A stretch of DNA of 55,982 nt from a virus. Positions 24,041 to 33,800 of this stretch are shown one piece after another. Made by a program: the position numbers and the translations under genes. The DNA lies in IMG/VR virus record IMGVR_UViG_3300046467_002171, positions 1 through 55,982 of that record, one strand, 5' to 3'. How positions within the stretch are numbered: position 1 is the stretch's first letter; every line of letters starts with the position of its first letter. Under the pieces are notes generated by a model. The model worked only from the letters and a program-made list of their open reading frames with translations. It was not told the DNA's origin and made no database searches.

Positions 24041-25936
24041 ATGCCTTTAACCAAGCTACAATTTCGCCCCGGCATTAATCGAGAAATTACTTCCTACAGT
24101 AATGAAGGGGGCTGGTATGACTGCGATATGGTTCGTTTCAGATACGGTGTACCTGAAAAGATAGGGGGCTGGCAGCAGGATTCTTCCGCCACTTTTTTAG
24201 GGACCTGCCGTGCGCTTCATACGTATGTTTCCTTGGCGGGTAGTGTTTATACCGGCGTAGGCACCAATCTAAAATATTACATTTATTTGGGCGGCACGTT
24301 TAATGATGTTACGCCGTTGCGTAACACTACGTCTGCGGGGGATGTGACCTTTGCTCGTGTTGGCGTTGGGGATGCAACGCTTACGGTTACGGATTCAAGC
24401 CACGGTGCGGCAGCAAATGACTTTGTTACTTATTCCGGGGCAGCTAGTTTAGGTGGGAATATTATTGCGGCGGTTTTAAATCAGGAATATCAGATTGCCA
24501 CCATTACAGATGCCAACACTTACACCATTGAAGCGAAGGACACCGATGGAGATGCGGTATTAGCTGCCAGTGGTGACTCCGGTAACGGAGGTGGTTCAAC
24601 CGTAGGAAAATATCAAATAAATACAGGACTAGACTCTACCGTTCTTGGTACAGGCTGGGGTACAAGCACGTGGGGCCGTGGTACATGGGGATCGAGCAGT
24701 ACCCCCACAGTGTCTGACACTTTACGTTTATGGTCCCATGATAATTTTGGTGAAGACTTAATATTTAATGTTCGTAACGGAGGTATCTATTATTGGGACA
24801 CAAGCGCCAAGACACTGGGCGCTGATCGTGCTGTAACGCTTGCTTCGCTAGATACAGATTCCGCCATACCGACGGTTGCCAAACAGGTGTTGGTATCTGA
24901 CCGAGATCGTCACATCGTGGCTTTTGGTTGTGATGGTGAGACTACGATTGGCACGCAGGATCCTCTTCTAATTCGTTTTAGCGATGCAGAAAGTACGACG
25001 ACGTGGAATGCGTTAGCGACCAATTCTGCCGGGGAGTTACGAGTAGGGTCTGGGTCTGAAATCATCTGTGCCGTGGAAACCCGACAACAAATTATAGTGT
25101 TTACGGATTCTTCGTTACACGCTATGCAGTTTTTGGGACCGCCCTTCACTTTTGGCATTTCCCAGTTGTCGGAAAACATTACCATTATGGGACCGATGGC
25201 GACAAAGGCGGTGGACGACACGATTTTTTGGATGGGCCAAGAGGACTTTTATGTTTTTGATGGTCGCGTTCAGAAGCTCCCCTGCGCTGTACGGTCTTAC
25301 ATATTTGACGATTTTAATGTGGCCCAAAACCAAAAGGTTTTTGCAGCCCTCAACTCCACTTTTGACGAAGTCTGGTGGTTTTATCCTTCAGGGGATTCCA
25401 CAGAAATAGACCGATATGTGATTTACAATTATCAGGAGCAGGCTTGGTCCTATGGTTCCTTGGCCCGTACGGCATGGTTAGATCGCGGCATTAACGACTA
25501 TCCTTTGGCAACCGGCACGGATTACTATATGTATGATCACGAATATGGCTTAGATGATGGTAGTACAAACCCGCCTTCCGCTATTAGCTCCCATGTCGAA
25601 TCCAGTCAGATTGACATTGGAGACGGTGAACGGTTTGTGTTTATTCGCCGCCTAATTCCCGACGTAACGTTTGGCGGTTCGACGGCAACGTCTCCCACTG
25701 CTACATTTACTTTGAAAACACGGAATTTTCCGGGGGGAGCTTACCTAAGCTCTGACGATAGTTCGGTCACACAATCGGAAGCCGCCACTTCCACGGTAGT
25801 AGAACAATTCACCACTCAGGCGTTTGTGCGTCTGCGGGGGCGCTCTTTTGCCCTGCGTGTCGCCAGTTCTGAGGCACAGGTTCAATGGCGTTTGGGATCT
25901 CCGCGTGTTGAAGTACGACAGGATGGCCGACAATGA
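24041..25936 (+). CDS. Tail nozzle/hub-like protein (P22 gp10 / SU10 nozzle type)
   Basis: The protein has 631 residues from the ATG at 24041; an in-frame GTG at 24023 gives six more residues but the conserved start is PLTKLQFRPGINREITSY. Typical segments are GGWYDCDMVRFRYGVPEKIG, an Ig-like insert near residues 110-190, and a beta-propeller-like part with DGRVQKLPCAVRSYIFDDF and YVIYNYQEQAWSYGSL. Such proteins form the hexameric tail nozzle below the adaptor ring in short-tailed phages. A WGTSTWGRGTWGS segment near residue 210 is shared in style with the protein at 21475. Assignment is by pattern, not by close homology. Confidence 0.75.
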   Translation: MPLTKLQFRPGINREITSYSNEGGWYDCDMVRFRYGVPEKIGGWQQDSSATFLGTCRALHTYVSLAGSVYTGVGTNLKYYIYLGGTFNDVTPLRNTTSAGDVTFARVGVGDATLTVTDSSHGAAANDFVTYSGAASLGGNIIAAVLNQEYQIATITDANTYTIEAKDTDGDAVLAASGDSGNGGGSTVGKYQINTGLDSTVLGTGWGTSTWGRGTWGSSSTPTVSDTLRLWSHDNFGEDLIFNVRNGGIYYWDTSAKTLGADRAVTLASLDTDSAIPTVAKQVLVSDRDRHIVAFGCDGETTIGTQDPLLIRFSDAESTTTWNALATNSAGELRVGSGSEIICAVETRQQIIVFTDSSLHAMQFLGPPFTFGISQLSENITIMGPMATKAVDDTIFWMGQEDFYVFDGRVQKLPCAVRSYIFDDFNVAQNQKVFAALNSTFDEVWWFYPSGDSTEIDRYVIYNYQEQAWSYGSLARTAWLDRGINDYPLATGTDYYMYDHEYGLDDGSTNPPSAISSHVESSQIDIGDGERFVFIRRLIPDVTFGGSTATSPTATFTLKTRNFPGGAYLSSDDSSVTQSEAATSTVVEQFTTQAFVRLRGRSFALRVASSEAQVQWRLGSPRVEVRQDGRQ

Positions 25937-26232
25937 GTTCCAGAAGCCTTGTCCAGCCGCAATTTCCGCTTCCTCCGAATGCCTATGACGCTGCCTATAT
26001 GACGGAAATCGTGCGAGCCTTTTCCGTGTTTTTACAGCAGGTCAACAATCCCGGCGACTCACGGGCCACGACCCTGACCCTCACGAATCTCCAGTCGGAC
26101 GACTATAATCTGGAAACAGGCGCTCTTTTTGAGCAGGAGGCCTATATCAAAATCACCCTTGGGAACGTCTCCAATCCTCGCGGAAGCGAAGGTACGGGAA
26201 CCGTGGGATCAGTGACGGTAACCACTTCCTAA
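25933..26232 (+). CDS. Small tail-associated protein
   Basis: The protein has 99 residues, overlapping the nozzle gene stop (ATGA). The N-terminal half contains PLPPNAYDAAYMTEIVRAFS, a helical phage motif also found at the start of some fibre-attachment proteins. The C terminus ends GTGTVGSVTV, the same word that is repeated in the protein at 21475-22047, which hints that the two meet in the virion or derive from each other. No function is assigned. Confidence 0.72.
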   Translation: MSSRSLVQPQFPLPPNAYDAAYMTEIVRAFSVFLQQVNNPGDSRATTLTLTNLQSDDYNLETGALFEQEAYIKITLGNVSNPRGSEGTGTVGSVTVTTS

Positions 26233-26450
26233 TGGACAGACCGATCCTTTCTCTATCGCGTTGGCGGTCTAAGGACAGTTTTGATATAGTGCTTTGTGCA
26301 TCATGCGGTAATAAGGTTGATACACCTGCGGAAGTTGCTTCCTACCCTTCAGGTCAGTGTCCAGAATGTAAGCACCCGTGGACAGGGGCCGAGAAACGCA
26401 GCACAGCAATCTCGGTCCACGCTCCACGTGCCAGCAGAGGAGTGACATAA
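26232..26450 (+). CDS. Zinc-ribbon protein
   Basis: The protein has 72 residues with two CxxC pairs (C22/C25 in LCASCGNK and C43/C46 in GQCPECKHPW), the pattern of a zinc ribbon. Such small proteins bind nucleic acid or protein partners. Start and stop overlap neighbours as TAATG, so it is co-translated with tail genes. The C-terminal 20 residues are basic. Role unknown; its place between tail and ejection proteins is conserved-looking but unexplained. Confidence 0.75.
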   Translation: MDRPILSLSRWRSKDSFDIVLCASCGNKVDTPAEVASYPSGQCPECKHPWTGAEKRSTAISVHAPRASRGVT

Positions 26451-28309
26451 TGGCGTATGAACTTCCCGCTCAGGGGATCACCGGCATAAAAAAGGTTGCC
26501 GATCACCTTGCGGACTTTGGACGCTTTGGCGACGGCCATCTTGTGCATGCCTCGGAAGGGGAAGCAGTCGTTCCTTCGGCTGTGTTAAATGAAAACCCAA
26601 ATTTAAAAACCGCCCTGTTTACCCAAATGCGAGAGAAGGGCCTTGATCCTAATCGCTATATTGTGGGTGACGAACTTAATTCTATTAATCCGGTTACCGG
26701 CCAACCAGAATTTGGCGCAGTGAGGGATTTTTTCAAAGGCATTAAAAACGTCGTAAAGGCCATTGCGCCGGTTGTACTTCCCGTTGCGTTAAGTATGACG
26801 AAACTAGGCCCCATTTTTGGCTCTGCGGCGGGAACGGGCATTGCTTCGCTTATCGGGGGCGCTAGTCTTGGCAGGAGCTTAAAAAATTCTGTTATTGCTG
26901 GAGGCATTGGTGGACTCTATGCCGGTCTTCAAGGTGCGCGAGCTGGCGGAGGTTGGGAAGGCTTCAAATCGGGGGTAGGCAAAGCCCTTGGGCAACCCTT
27001 TGCAGCCCGCGTCCCACGCACCCCGGCTCCTATAGAAGAGCGGACTTTCGGAGAGTCCGAGCTAAGCCCCATAGATGTAAATGAGTATCTTACCCCAGGG
27101 GAATTACGAGTAGCGTCCGGGACAAACCCCATAACCGCAGCGGAGGCCTCATTACCTTTGGGCCAATTACAACCGCTAGGGAACTTTCCGAGTGACGGAT
27201 CGGACTTTCAACTTCAAGCACGGAGCCCGTTATTTGGACAGACTACGCCTCAGAGGGGTGTTTTTAGCACGGACCCGCCCGCGCCTCTCCTCAGTAGTCG
27301 TTACAGCGGGGCTAATATCCCCAGTACTCGTTACACCGGGGGTATCAGCGCTCGTGGCCCGGAAATGGGTCAACGGCTGCCCTTTGAGCCTAGAGTGCCA
27401 AGATCGGACTATTTGACCCCCGGTAGGACAATTATTTCGGGAGGCACATCGGGTTCCCCATCCTATACAGATCCCAATACGGGCGTAACGACATACGGCA
27501 TAGCCTCTGATCCTATACGTGCTGAAGTAGCACTTGGAACCCCCTATTCGGGGGAAGCCTTTACTAACCGTAATGCACTTGGCCTTAGAGGAATGGAATT
27601 AAAGCCCCCTTCTTTTCGATCACAGGCAGCCCCTATCGTAGATCGCTCTAAAACCCTTCCCCCACAGGGCCCACAGGCAGTTGGTGGTACCTCACAGGGC
27701 GTACAGGGAGACAGTGGCCGTGGCCGCTTTGCCAAGGCGCGGGACTACTTGGTCCGGGGCGGAAAAAACCCGAAGCAAGTGGAAGAGATTAAACAGGCCG
27801 CATTCGACAAAGCACTTTTGCGGACGGGTGACGTGAATATAGCGGACGAGGCTTACAATGCCGCCGGTCCCAATATGCTGGAAAAATGGGGGCCTTCAAC
27901 GGCTTTGGGTCTAGGTGCTGCGGGGCTCTTCGGTGCGTTTAAACCGGGGGAGGAGCCAGAGCCTGTAGATTTTTACGCTCAAATGGGGGGGACTTCAACG
28001 GACCGGTTAAGAGATAATCCCGGTCTATTTAGGGTAGGTGTCCCGACGAGAGCTTATACCCCCGCCACCCTCGAAGATATTAGATATAGCGCCGTGGGCG
28101 GCCCCATAAATCAAGATAATTTTCCTCGGCGTATTGGAGCTATTAACGGAGCGGGTACAGGCACGTCCGATGATGTACGCGCTATGCTGTCCGACGGGGA
28201 ATATGTGATGACGGCTAAAGCGGTACGTGGGGCCGGAAACGGAAACCGGAAACAAGGGATGCACAACATGTATAACATGATGCGCCAATTTGAAGGTCAA
28301 GCAGTCTAA
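26450..28309 (+). CDS. Internal/ejection-type virion protein
   Basis: The protein has 619 residues from the ATG at 26450 (GAGGAG ten bases upstream). The N-terminal segment DGHLVHASEGEAVVPSAVLN and NPVTGQPEFGAV form a module that recurs in the protein at 29352. Residues about 95-165 are hydrophobic and Gly/Ala-rich (APVVLPVALSM, IASLIGGASLG), suggesting membrane insertion on ejection. The middle is Pro/Arg-rich and disordered. The end carries VGGPI, then SDDVRAMLSDGEYVMTAKAV and RGAG, a motif common in marine phage virion proteins. Probably ejected with DNA. Confidence 0.75.
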   Translation: MAYELPAQGITGIKKVADHLADFGRFGDGHLVHASEGEAVVPSAVLNENPNLKTALFTQMREKGLDPNRYIVGDELNSINPVTGQPEFGAVRDFFKGIKNVVKAIAPVVLPVALSMTKLGPIFGSAAGTGIASLIGGASLGRSLKNSVIAGGIGGLYAGLQGARAGGGWEGFKSGVGKALGQPFAARVPRTPAPIEERTFGESELSPIDVNEYLTPGELRVASGTNPITAAEASLPLGQLQPLGNFPSDGSDFQLQARSPLFGQTTPQRGVFSTDPPAPLLSSRYSGANIPSTRYTGGISARGPEMGQRLPFEPRVPRSDYLTPGRTIISGGTSGSPSYTDPNTGVTTYGIASDPIRAEVALGTPYSGEAFTNRNALGLRGMELKPPSFRSQAAPIVDRSKTLPPQGPQAVGGTSQGVQGDSGRGRFAKARDYLVRGGKNPKQVEEIKQAAFDKALLRTGDVNIADEAYNAAGPNMLEKWGPSTALGLGAAGLFGAFKPGEEPEPVDFYAQMGGTSTDRLRDNPGLFRVGVPTRAYTPATLEDIRYSAVGGPINQDNFPRRIGAINGAGTGTSDDVRAMLSDGEYVMTAKAVRGAGNGNRKQGMHNMYNMMRQFEGQAV

Positions 28310-29352
28310 TGCCTGAATCTACCGTCTCTACACAATTTATCCGAGAAGACCCGGCTATTGAAGCCTATCGTCTGGGTCTTTTAGCGGACGTACAAGGCTT
28401 TATAAAACAACAGATAGAAGAAGGCGTACTGCCCCCGGATTATCAGGTTGCGGGTTTATCCGGTTTAGAACAAGCCGGTGCGCGCGTCGCAGAAGAAGGT
28501 ATTGGGGGTTACGAGCAATATATTTCAGGCGGCCTTCGTGGCATACAGGCCGGGCAAGCCGCCGTTTCGGGTGCGGCGATGCCCATGATGGGCACTGGTT
28601 TTGACGCCTATAAACAAGGCTTGGCCGGAATTCCGACAACCGCAGAGCAATTTGATCCGACTATGGCTCAGGCCTATATGGATCCCTATGAAGATCAGGT
28701 TGTACAGCAAGCCTTAAAAGACTTACAACGACAAAGCGATATTGCTCAAGTAGGCGATCAGGCGCGAGCCGTGGGCGCAGGCGCTTTTGGTGGTTCCCGA
28801 GAAGGTATTGTAAGAGCCGAAAATATAAGAAACCTTCAGGAAGCACAGATTCGTTCTTCAGGACAATTGAGATCTGCGGGTTATCAACAGTCTCTTCAAA
28901 ACGCCCAACAAGCGTTTGAAGCCGCGCAACAACGACAATTGGCGGGCGTGGGTCTTACCGGTCAGTTAGCCCAAGGTATTGGTCAATTAGGCTTACAAAC
29001 CGGTCAGTTGGGGGGCCAGTTGGGTACGTTAGGGCTACAAGAGGCCGGTTTGGGAGAATTAAGCACTAATCTGGGGATAGCTCAATCCAGAAATCTTATG
29101 GACATAGGTGGTGTACAACGGGCACAGCAACAAGCGGAATTGGACGCACTGCGTCAAACCAATCTTGCTCGACAAGCGCAGCCCTATCAGCAGTATGCTT
29201 TCCTGTCGGACATTTATAAAGGAACGCCGTCAGGACAGCAGGTCATTACGTCTTCTGCGGCGGCACAACCCTCATCCTTTCAAACGGCGGCGGGTTTTGG
29301 TATTGCGGGGCTGGCTACGGCAGCAGGCGCTAAAAACGCGGGGTTATTCTAA
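28309..29352 (+). CDS. Internal virion / DNA-ejection protein
   Basis: The protein has 347 residues. The conserved part YMDPYEDQVVQQALKDLQRQ followed by VGAGAFGGSREGI is known from uncultured marine phage ejection proteins. Gln/Leu/Gly-rich heptad-like repeats (LTGQLAQGIGQLGLQTGQLG) in residues 215-255 suggest a helical tube or membrane-active segment. A short hydrophobic end (FGIAGLATAAGA) follows. It is coupled to both neighbours by TAATG overlaps, implying production in fixed ratio with the other internal proteins. Confidence 0.75.
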   Translation: MPESTVSTQFIREDPAIEAYRLGLLADVQGFIKQQIEEGVLPPDYQVAGLSGLEQAGARVAEEGIGGYEQYISGGLRGIQAGQAAVSGAAMPMMGTGFDAYKQGLAGIPTTAEQFDPTMAQAYMDPYEDQVVQQALKDLQRQSDIAQVGDQARAVGAGAFGGSREGIVRAENIRNLQEAQIRSSGQLRSAGYQQSLQNAQQAFEAAQQRQLAGVGLTGQLAQGIGQLGLQTGQLGGQLGTLGLQEAGLGELSTNLGIAQSRNLMDIGGVQRAQQQAELDALRQTNLARQAQPYQQYAFLSDIYKGTPSGQQVITSSAAAQPSSFQTAAGFGIAGLATAAGAKNAGLF

Positions 29353-32300
29353 TGGCGGGTGTTTTATCTAGACCTTTATTTCGTCAGCACTACCAGGCAG
29401 GCGGTGGGGTTTCGGACCTCTTGGAACGCGGAAGAGGTATGGGTGGAGCCGCTCTAGAACGCGGAAGAGGTATGGGTGGAGCCGCTGTTGAATATCTAAT
29501 GAAGCAAGGCCTTTCTCTTGAAGAGGCGGTAGAACAACTAAAAAATAACCCCCGTTTAATAGAAGCCCTAGAACGCGGAGAAGGCATTGCAGGCGAAGCC
29601 CTAGAACGTGGAAGGGCCGCTATAGACGATCCACGTGTGAGAGCAACCTTTGAACGTGGGAAGGGTATGGCAGGCGAAGCCCTAGAACGTGGAAGAGGAC
29701 TTATGGAACGCCTACACGGAGTACCCCCCGGCGGCTTTGGTGCAGGTTCGGTTAATGTACCCCCCGGCGGCTTTGGTGCAGGCCCAGTTAATGTACCCCC
29801 CGGCGGTTTCGGGGGGACTAATTTACCTGTACCCGTACAGCGGTCTGGTTTGCCCGTACAGCGGTCTGGTTTGCCCGTACCCACAAGTAGTGATGTAGGG
29901 CTTCCTCGATCCTTTGATACGGATCATATAGATAGCTTCCGAAATAAAGCAGGACGTTTGGCAAAAGGTCTCGGACGTTTGGCCATGAACCCTTATGTAG
30001 CTGCGGCTTCAATAGGGATCCCTTTAGCTTACGACGCTTTAACAGATTCTCCAGGAGAATTGTTGGATCAACTAGACACACAAACACGCGCCTATGTTGA
30101 ATATTTAATGGAACAAGGCGTTTCCATTGAAGAAGCGCTGAAAATAGCTAGTCCCTCCGAAGAGGCTCCTTTAGAAAGACAAGCCGGTGGCCCCGTCATG
30201 TCACCACAGGCGAGGATGCCGCCACCACAGGGAATGCCGCCACAGGCGATGATGCCGCCCCCTCAAGCCACACCTGCGGGCATGGATGCGTTAATGAGGG
30301 AAGCCCCGCAAATGTTAAACCAAGCCGAAGGGGCCGTAGCTACACGAATGGAAGAGGTGGGCCGTGAGTACGTCAACAACACGTTATCTGCGGTAGACAT
30401 GGCTGAAGATCCCGAAGGGTTAATAAACGCTATTCGTGGAACAGACGTACCCCTTGAGCAACGGTATGACGAACTAGCCCAAATCGTGGGCGAACAGGAT
30501 GCAGAGGCCACGCCGCCTTCTGTTTTAGCCTTGGTACAGCCTGCGATTATGATGACGGAGCAGGGTGCCGTGGACAGTGGTATAGGCAACCTGATGCAGG
30601 AATTATCGAGTAGTGCTGAAATGCTGACGGGAGAGGGCGAAGCCACTCCGATGGGAGAGGGCGTCGGCAATTTGATGATGGCTGGTGCACAACCGGCAAT
30701 GGAAGCGCTCCCCCCTGAAGCCATGATGGGTCCCCCGCCCGGAGCGATGATGCCACCACAAGCGATGATGCCACCACCGCCCGGAGGAATGGCCTACGGC
30801 GGCCCCGTACAGCGTTTTGCTTATGGCGGTATGGTTAATAGTGCGCAAGGATTAGCCCGTCTAGGACGGGGGCCAGATACCGAGTTGGTTCATATGTCTA
30901 AACGAGAAATCGGTGCTCTAGACGAGATGGCTAGACAAAGGGGGTTTGCTGGACTACCTCTTAATCCACAAACAGGGCTTCCTGAAGCCGGTCTATTTGA
31001 TCAGGATCCGGGTATTCTTGGCTCTGCGATCGACTTCGCTCGTAACCCTGTGGGGGCTTCGGTCGATCAGGCGAAAAATTTGTATACGGGCATTAGTAAT
31101 ATACTGGGTGATCCCAGTTTTCGGAAGGCTACAGGTGATTTTGACTATACTTATGGCGCAGACCGTCTAAATCCGAACTGGCGCAGCGCTGCGGAAGCAT
31201 TGACCCCTGATTTTATATCTTTACCGAATCTGCCCGCTCTACAACATGCCGAAATGAGCTCGTTTAACCCGACCTCCCAGTTAGATGCAAGCAGCCTTGT
31301 CCAGTTAGGCGATAGCGGCCCCTTGTCTGGTCTAAGCAAAAGTGCGATAGAGCGCTTAGCTCAGAGAAATATAAGGGGCCCAGTAGATGACTCTGTCTTT
31401 AACGTCCCAACCATAGCTCCGGCAACAGTTACGGACACAGAGGCAACAGTACTTAACCGTCCGGGCAGAATGCTCTATGAACCGGGACGGCAAGACTTTA
31501 AGGTCGATTATGACGATCCCGAGCGTTTTAAACAAAACTTTGACGCGCGGCTTAAACTTTACGAAGACGTTTTAGGCTCTGACAAGGACTTTACTAAATC
31601 CCAGATGCTGTTTGACATTGCCGGTGCGGGCTTAAACTTTGCCGGTGGGCGCGGTGCGGGTGGTGAAAATGTTGCCACACGATCTCCTGCGGCGCAGTTA
31701 GCAGCCGCTTTTTCGCAAGTGCCTAAAACTATGGGGGAACGTCTGGCGCTGCAAAGACAGGAAGAACGGGGTGTGAAAACCGCCGCCCTCGCGGCCACCG
31801 AAAAAGAAGAAACCGCCCGCCGAGAGGTCGTCGCGGACGAGCGTAAACTTAAACAGAGCCTGCTGCTTGAGGTGGAAAAAGGGAATTTCAATGCAAACAA
31901 TCTTGTGGATCTAACTGAGGGAAAGATGACGCATGAAAGAACTTTAGCGACGGCAGACCGCTTCTTGAGGGGAGAACTTGCAAGAATATCGAGCAGCACC
32001 GATTTAGCATCCGTTGGCATGCGCGGCAAGATTCAAGCTGCTCTGGGCGAGGTAGATCATCAATACGACATTATAAAACTAGCAGCAACGCTAGACACTC
32101 AGATTAAGAACAAGATGCTAGACGGCAATGTAGCGATTAGCCTGTCTAATACACGACTGCAAACTGAGCAGGAACTAACCCGGTTTAGACAAACTAGCCA
32201 AGACATAAGGTCTGAAAGAGAACTACGCCTTAGAGAAAATCTTGGTGCGGCCGGTCTTAGACAAACCTACGACGCGCTAAACCTACAACGCGCTAGTAGA

Positions 32301-33095
32301 ATAGATGTATTCAATTTAGGCCTAGAAGGCGAGATAACCACGAGAGAGCGGGAACGGTTAGCTGCCAAAATACAGAGCAACCGGGATTACTCGCAAGCCT
32401 CTCAATTTGAAGAGTTGCAGGCTTTCAAAGAGAAGCTTTCGGACAGAGAGCAACGGATGTTTGAGCAAAAACTTGCGACGAACTTCTTGATGGCGACCAC
32501 GGGCCAACTTACCAGAGAGGATTTGCTGCGAGAGTCCGCGTACGATAGACAACTCCAAAGCGCAATGGGCATAGACAACTGGAACAAGTTCAGTTACCAA
32601 CTCGATGAAAACATACGACAATTTGACATAGCGAACGGGCTAGAGGCCGATTCAATATATGGCACAATGGCGCTTAAAAAGAGGGTCTTAGATCGGGAGG
32701 CCCTTGAATATCTTCAACGCAGCACACCGGGTGTTTTTGACGACATTCCGGGCGGCACTCAAGCAGAAAGAGATCGAAATATTTTTGCAATGAGGCCCCT
32801 ATGGAAGCGTTATGCGGAAGGAACGTTAGCTCCTGCTCAGGAGGATTATTTATCCGCTCTTATAACAGGCTATCTGGATCCCACGCTAAACTCGCAAGGC
32901 CTCGAAACGCGCAAGGCCCTCCCACAAATGGCGCTTGCGGCTCTCCGAGAACGAGGGGAGCGGGGGCTAACCATGCCCATACAAAGTTCTACGGACATGG
33001 ATTTTGAAGGGGTGGATCCGAACTTTTTTAATTCACGAGACGCCGCGTTGGGCGCGTATGATAATAGGCTTTTAAATTTGATTCCGGAGAGCTAA
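29352..33095 (+). CDS. Large internal virion protein with repeats and long coiled coil
   Basis: The protein has 1247 residues. It starts with HYQAGGGVSDLLERGRGMGG and repeats ALERGRGMGGAA-like units. Three 36-bp repeats encode VPPGGFGAG (29721-29828), and two 21-bp repeats encode PVQRSGL (29832-29873). A Pro/Met-rich region (MPPPQAMMPP) follows, then AYGGPVQRFAYGGMVNSAQG, PDTELVHMSKREIG and LPLNPQTGLPEAGLF. Residues about 700-1200 are a long charged helical region. The GG-x-V tags and the LVHxS module are shared with other virion proteins here. Likely packaged in the capsid and ejected. Confidence 0.75.
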   Translation: MAGVLSRPLFRQHYQAGGGVSDLLERGRGMGGAALERGRGMGGAAVEYLMKQGLSLEEAVEQLKNNPRLIEALERGEGIAGEALERGRAAIDDPRVRATFERGKGMAGEALERGRGLMERLHGVPPGGFGAGSVNVPPGGFGAGPVNVPPGGFGGTNLPVPVQRSGLPVQRSGLPVPTSSDVGLPRSFDTDHIDSFRNKAGRLAKGLGRLAMNPYVAAASIGIPLAYDALTDSPGELLDQLDTQTRAYVEYLMEQGVSIEEALKIASPSEEAPLERQAGGPVMSPQARMPPPQGMPPQAMMPPPQATPAGMDALMREAPQMLNQAEGAVATRMEEVGREYVNNTLSAVDMAEDPEGLINAIRGTDVPLEQRYDELAQIVGEQDAEATPPSVLALVQPAIMMTEQGAVDSGIGNLMQELSSSAEMLTGEGEATPMGEGVGNLMMAGAQPAMEALPPEAMMGPPPGAMMPPQAMMPPPPGGMAYGGPVQRFAYGGMVNSAQGLARLGRGPDTELVHMSKREIGALDEMARQRGFAGLPLNPQTGLPEAGLFDQDPGILGSAIDFARNPVGASVDQAKNLYTGISNILGDPSFRKATGDFDYTYGADRLNPNWRSAAEALTPDFISLPNLPALQHAEMSSFNPTSQLDASSLVQLGDSGPLSGLSKSAIERLAQRNIRGPVDDSVFNVPTIAPATVTDTEATVLNRPGRMLYEPGRQDFKVDYDDPERFKQNFDARLKLYEDVLGSDKDFTKSQMLFDIAGAGLNFAGGRGAGGENVATRSPAAQLAAAFSQVPKTMGERLALQRQEERGVKTAALAATEKEETARREVVADERKLKQSLLLEVEKGNFNANNLVDLTEGKMTHERTLATADRFLRGELARISSSTDLASVGMRGKIQAALGEVDHQYDIIKLAATLDTQIKNKMLDGNVAISLSNTRLQTEQELTRFRQTSQDIRSERELRLRENLGAAGLRQTYDALNLQRASRIDVFNLGLEGEITTRERERLAAKIQSNRDYSQASQFEELQAFKEKLSDREQRMFEQKLATNFLMATTGQLTREDLLRESAYDRQLQSAMGIDNWNKFSYQLDENIRQFDIANGLEADSIYGTMALKKRVLDREALEYLQRSTPGVFDDIPGGTQAERDRNIFAMRPLWKRYAEGTLAPAQEDYLSALITGYLDPTLNSQGLETRKALPQMALAALRERGERGLTMPIQSSTDMDFEGVDPNFFNSRDAALGAYDNRLLNLIPES
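29721..29873 (+). repeat. Tandem repeats (36 bp x3, 21 bp x2) in the internal virion gene
   Basis: Units starting GTACCCCCCGGCGG at 29721, 29757 and 29793 have a 36-bp period and encode VPPGGFGAG. Units starting CCCGTACAGCGG at 29832 and 29853 have a 21-bp period and encode PVQRSGL. The near identity of copies indicates recent slippage or expansion in a flexible linker. Confidence 0.9.
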
Positions 33096-33107
33096 GGAGT
33101 ATTTAAC

Positions 33108-33794
33108 GTGCCAACAATAGCCGACTTTAAACAGCGTTATCCTCAGTTCGAGGATATGGCCCCTGAAACTCTGGCCCGTGAACTTCATACACGTTTTTAT
33201 TCTGAGCGACCTTATGAAGATTTTATGCAGGAAGTATTACCTGCCCGTGGGGAAGAAAGCCAAGTTGATTTATTAGGTGTCTCTGAAGGTTTAGATCTGA
33301 CGGCAGGCACTGGTGTCTCTGCAAAAGCAAACTTCTATATTAACCAAGCCTCGGATTTAGCTAATGAGGTATTTGGTACAGACATTCCAGCAATGTCTCA
33401 ATCCGCCGAAGAGCTTATACCGGCTTTAGATGCGCTAAGCACTATCGCCACTACTGAAATGATGAAGACCATTTCAGGAAAGGAAAATTTACAACTCCAA
33501 TTAAGGTTGCAGAAACTGCAAGTGCCTTCAAAAAGTTTTATCTATAACGACCGACGATCTTTGAATCAGTTTAAAACCGCCTCCCGCACTATGGATTTTG
33601 CAGGAAAACTTTTACTTGAAAAGCTAGAATCGGGGGACTTAGATCGCAAACAAATTATAAAAACTAAACGCGACTTATCCTCGGCGCGGTCACTTCAAAG
33701 AGAATACGATAAGTTGACGAACGCTTATGAGCGAAAAATGGGTATAGGCATGGAAGAGGAAGATGAAGATTTAGATCGATTCTTCACGTTTTAA
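33108..33794 (+). CDS. Internal virion protein, small
   Basis: The protein has 228 residues with a GTG start preceded by AAGGAG about ten bases upstream. The N terminus ADFKQRYPQFEDMAPETLA then ELHTRFYSERPYEDFM is a short domain often found at the front of phage ejection proteins or lytic transglycosylases; no transglycosylase catalytic part follows. The rest is helical and charged and ends in an acidic EEEDEDLDRF. It lies between two very large internal proteins and probably belongs to the same ejected complex. Confidence 0.7.
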   Translation: MPTIADFKQRYPQFEDMAPETLARELHTRFYSERPYEDFMQEVLPARGEESQVDLLGVSEGLDLTAGTGVSAKANFYINQASDLANEVFGTDIPAMSQSAEELIPALDALSTIATTEMMKTISGKENLQLQLRLQKLQVPSKSFIYNDRRSLNQFKTASRTMDFAGKLLLEKLESGDLDRKQIIKTKRDLSSARSLQREYDKLTNAYERKMGIGMEEEDEDLDRFFTF

Positions 33795-33800
33795 GTAATC

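Noticed and set aside
23994-24050. 18-codon frame overlapping the end of the small membrane protein gene
   Set aside because: Too short to support, no ribosome site, and it overlaps the nozzle gene start out of frame.
29390-29884. Leftward 164-residue frame with Pro/Ser/Arg repeats
   Set aside because: It is the antisense shadow of the GGFGAG and ERGRG repeats in the internal virion gene.
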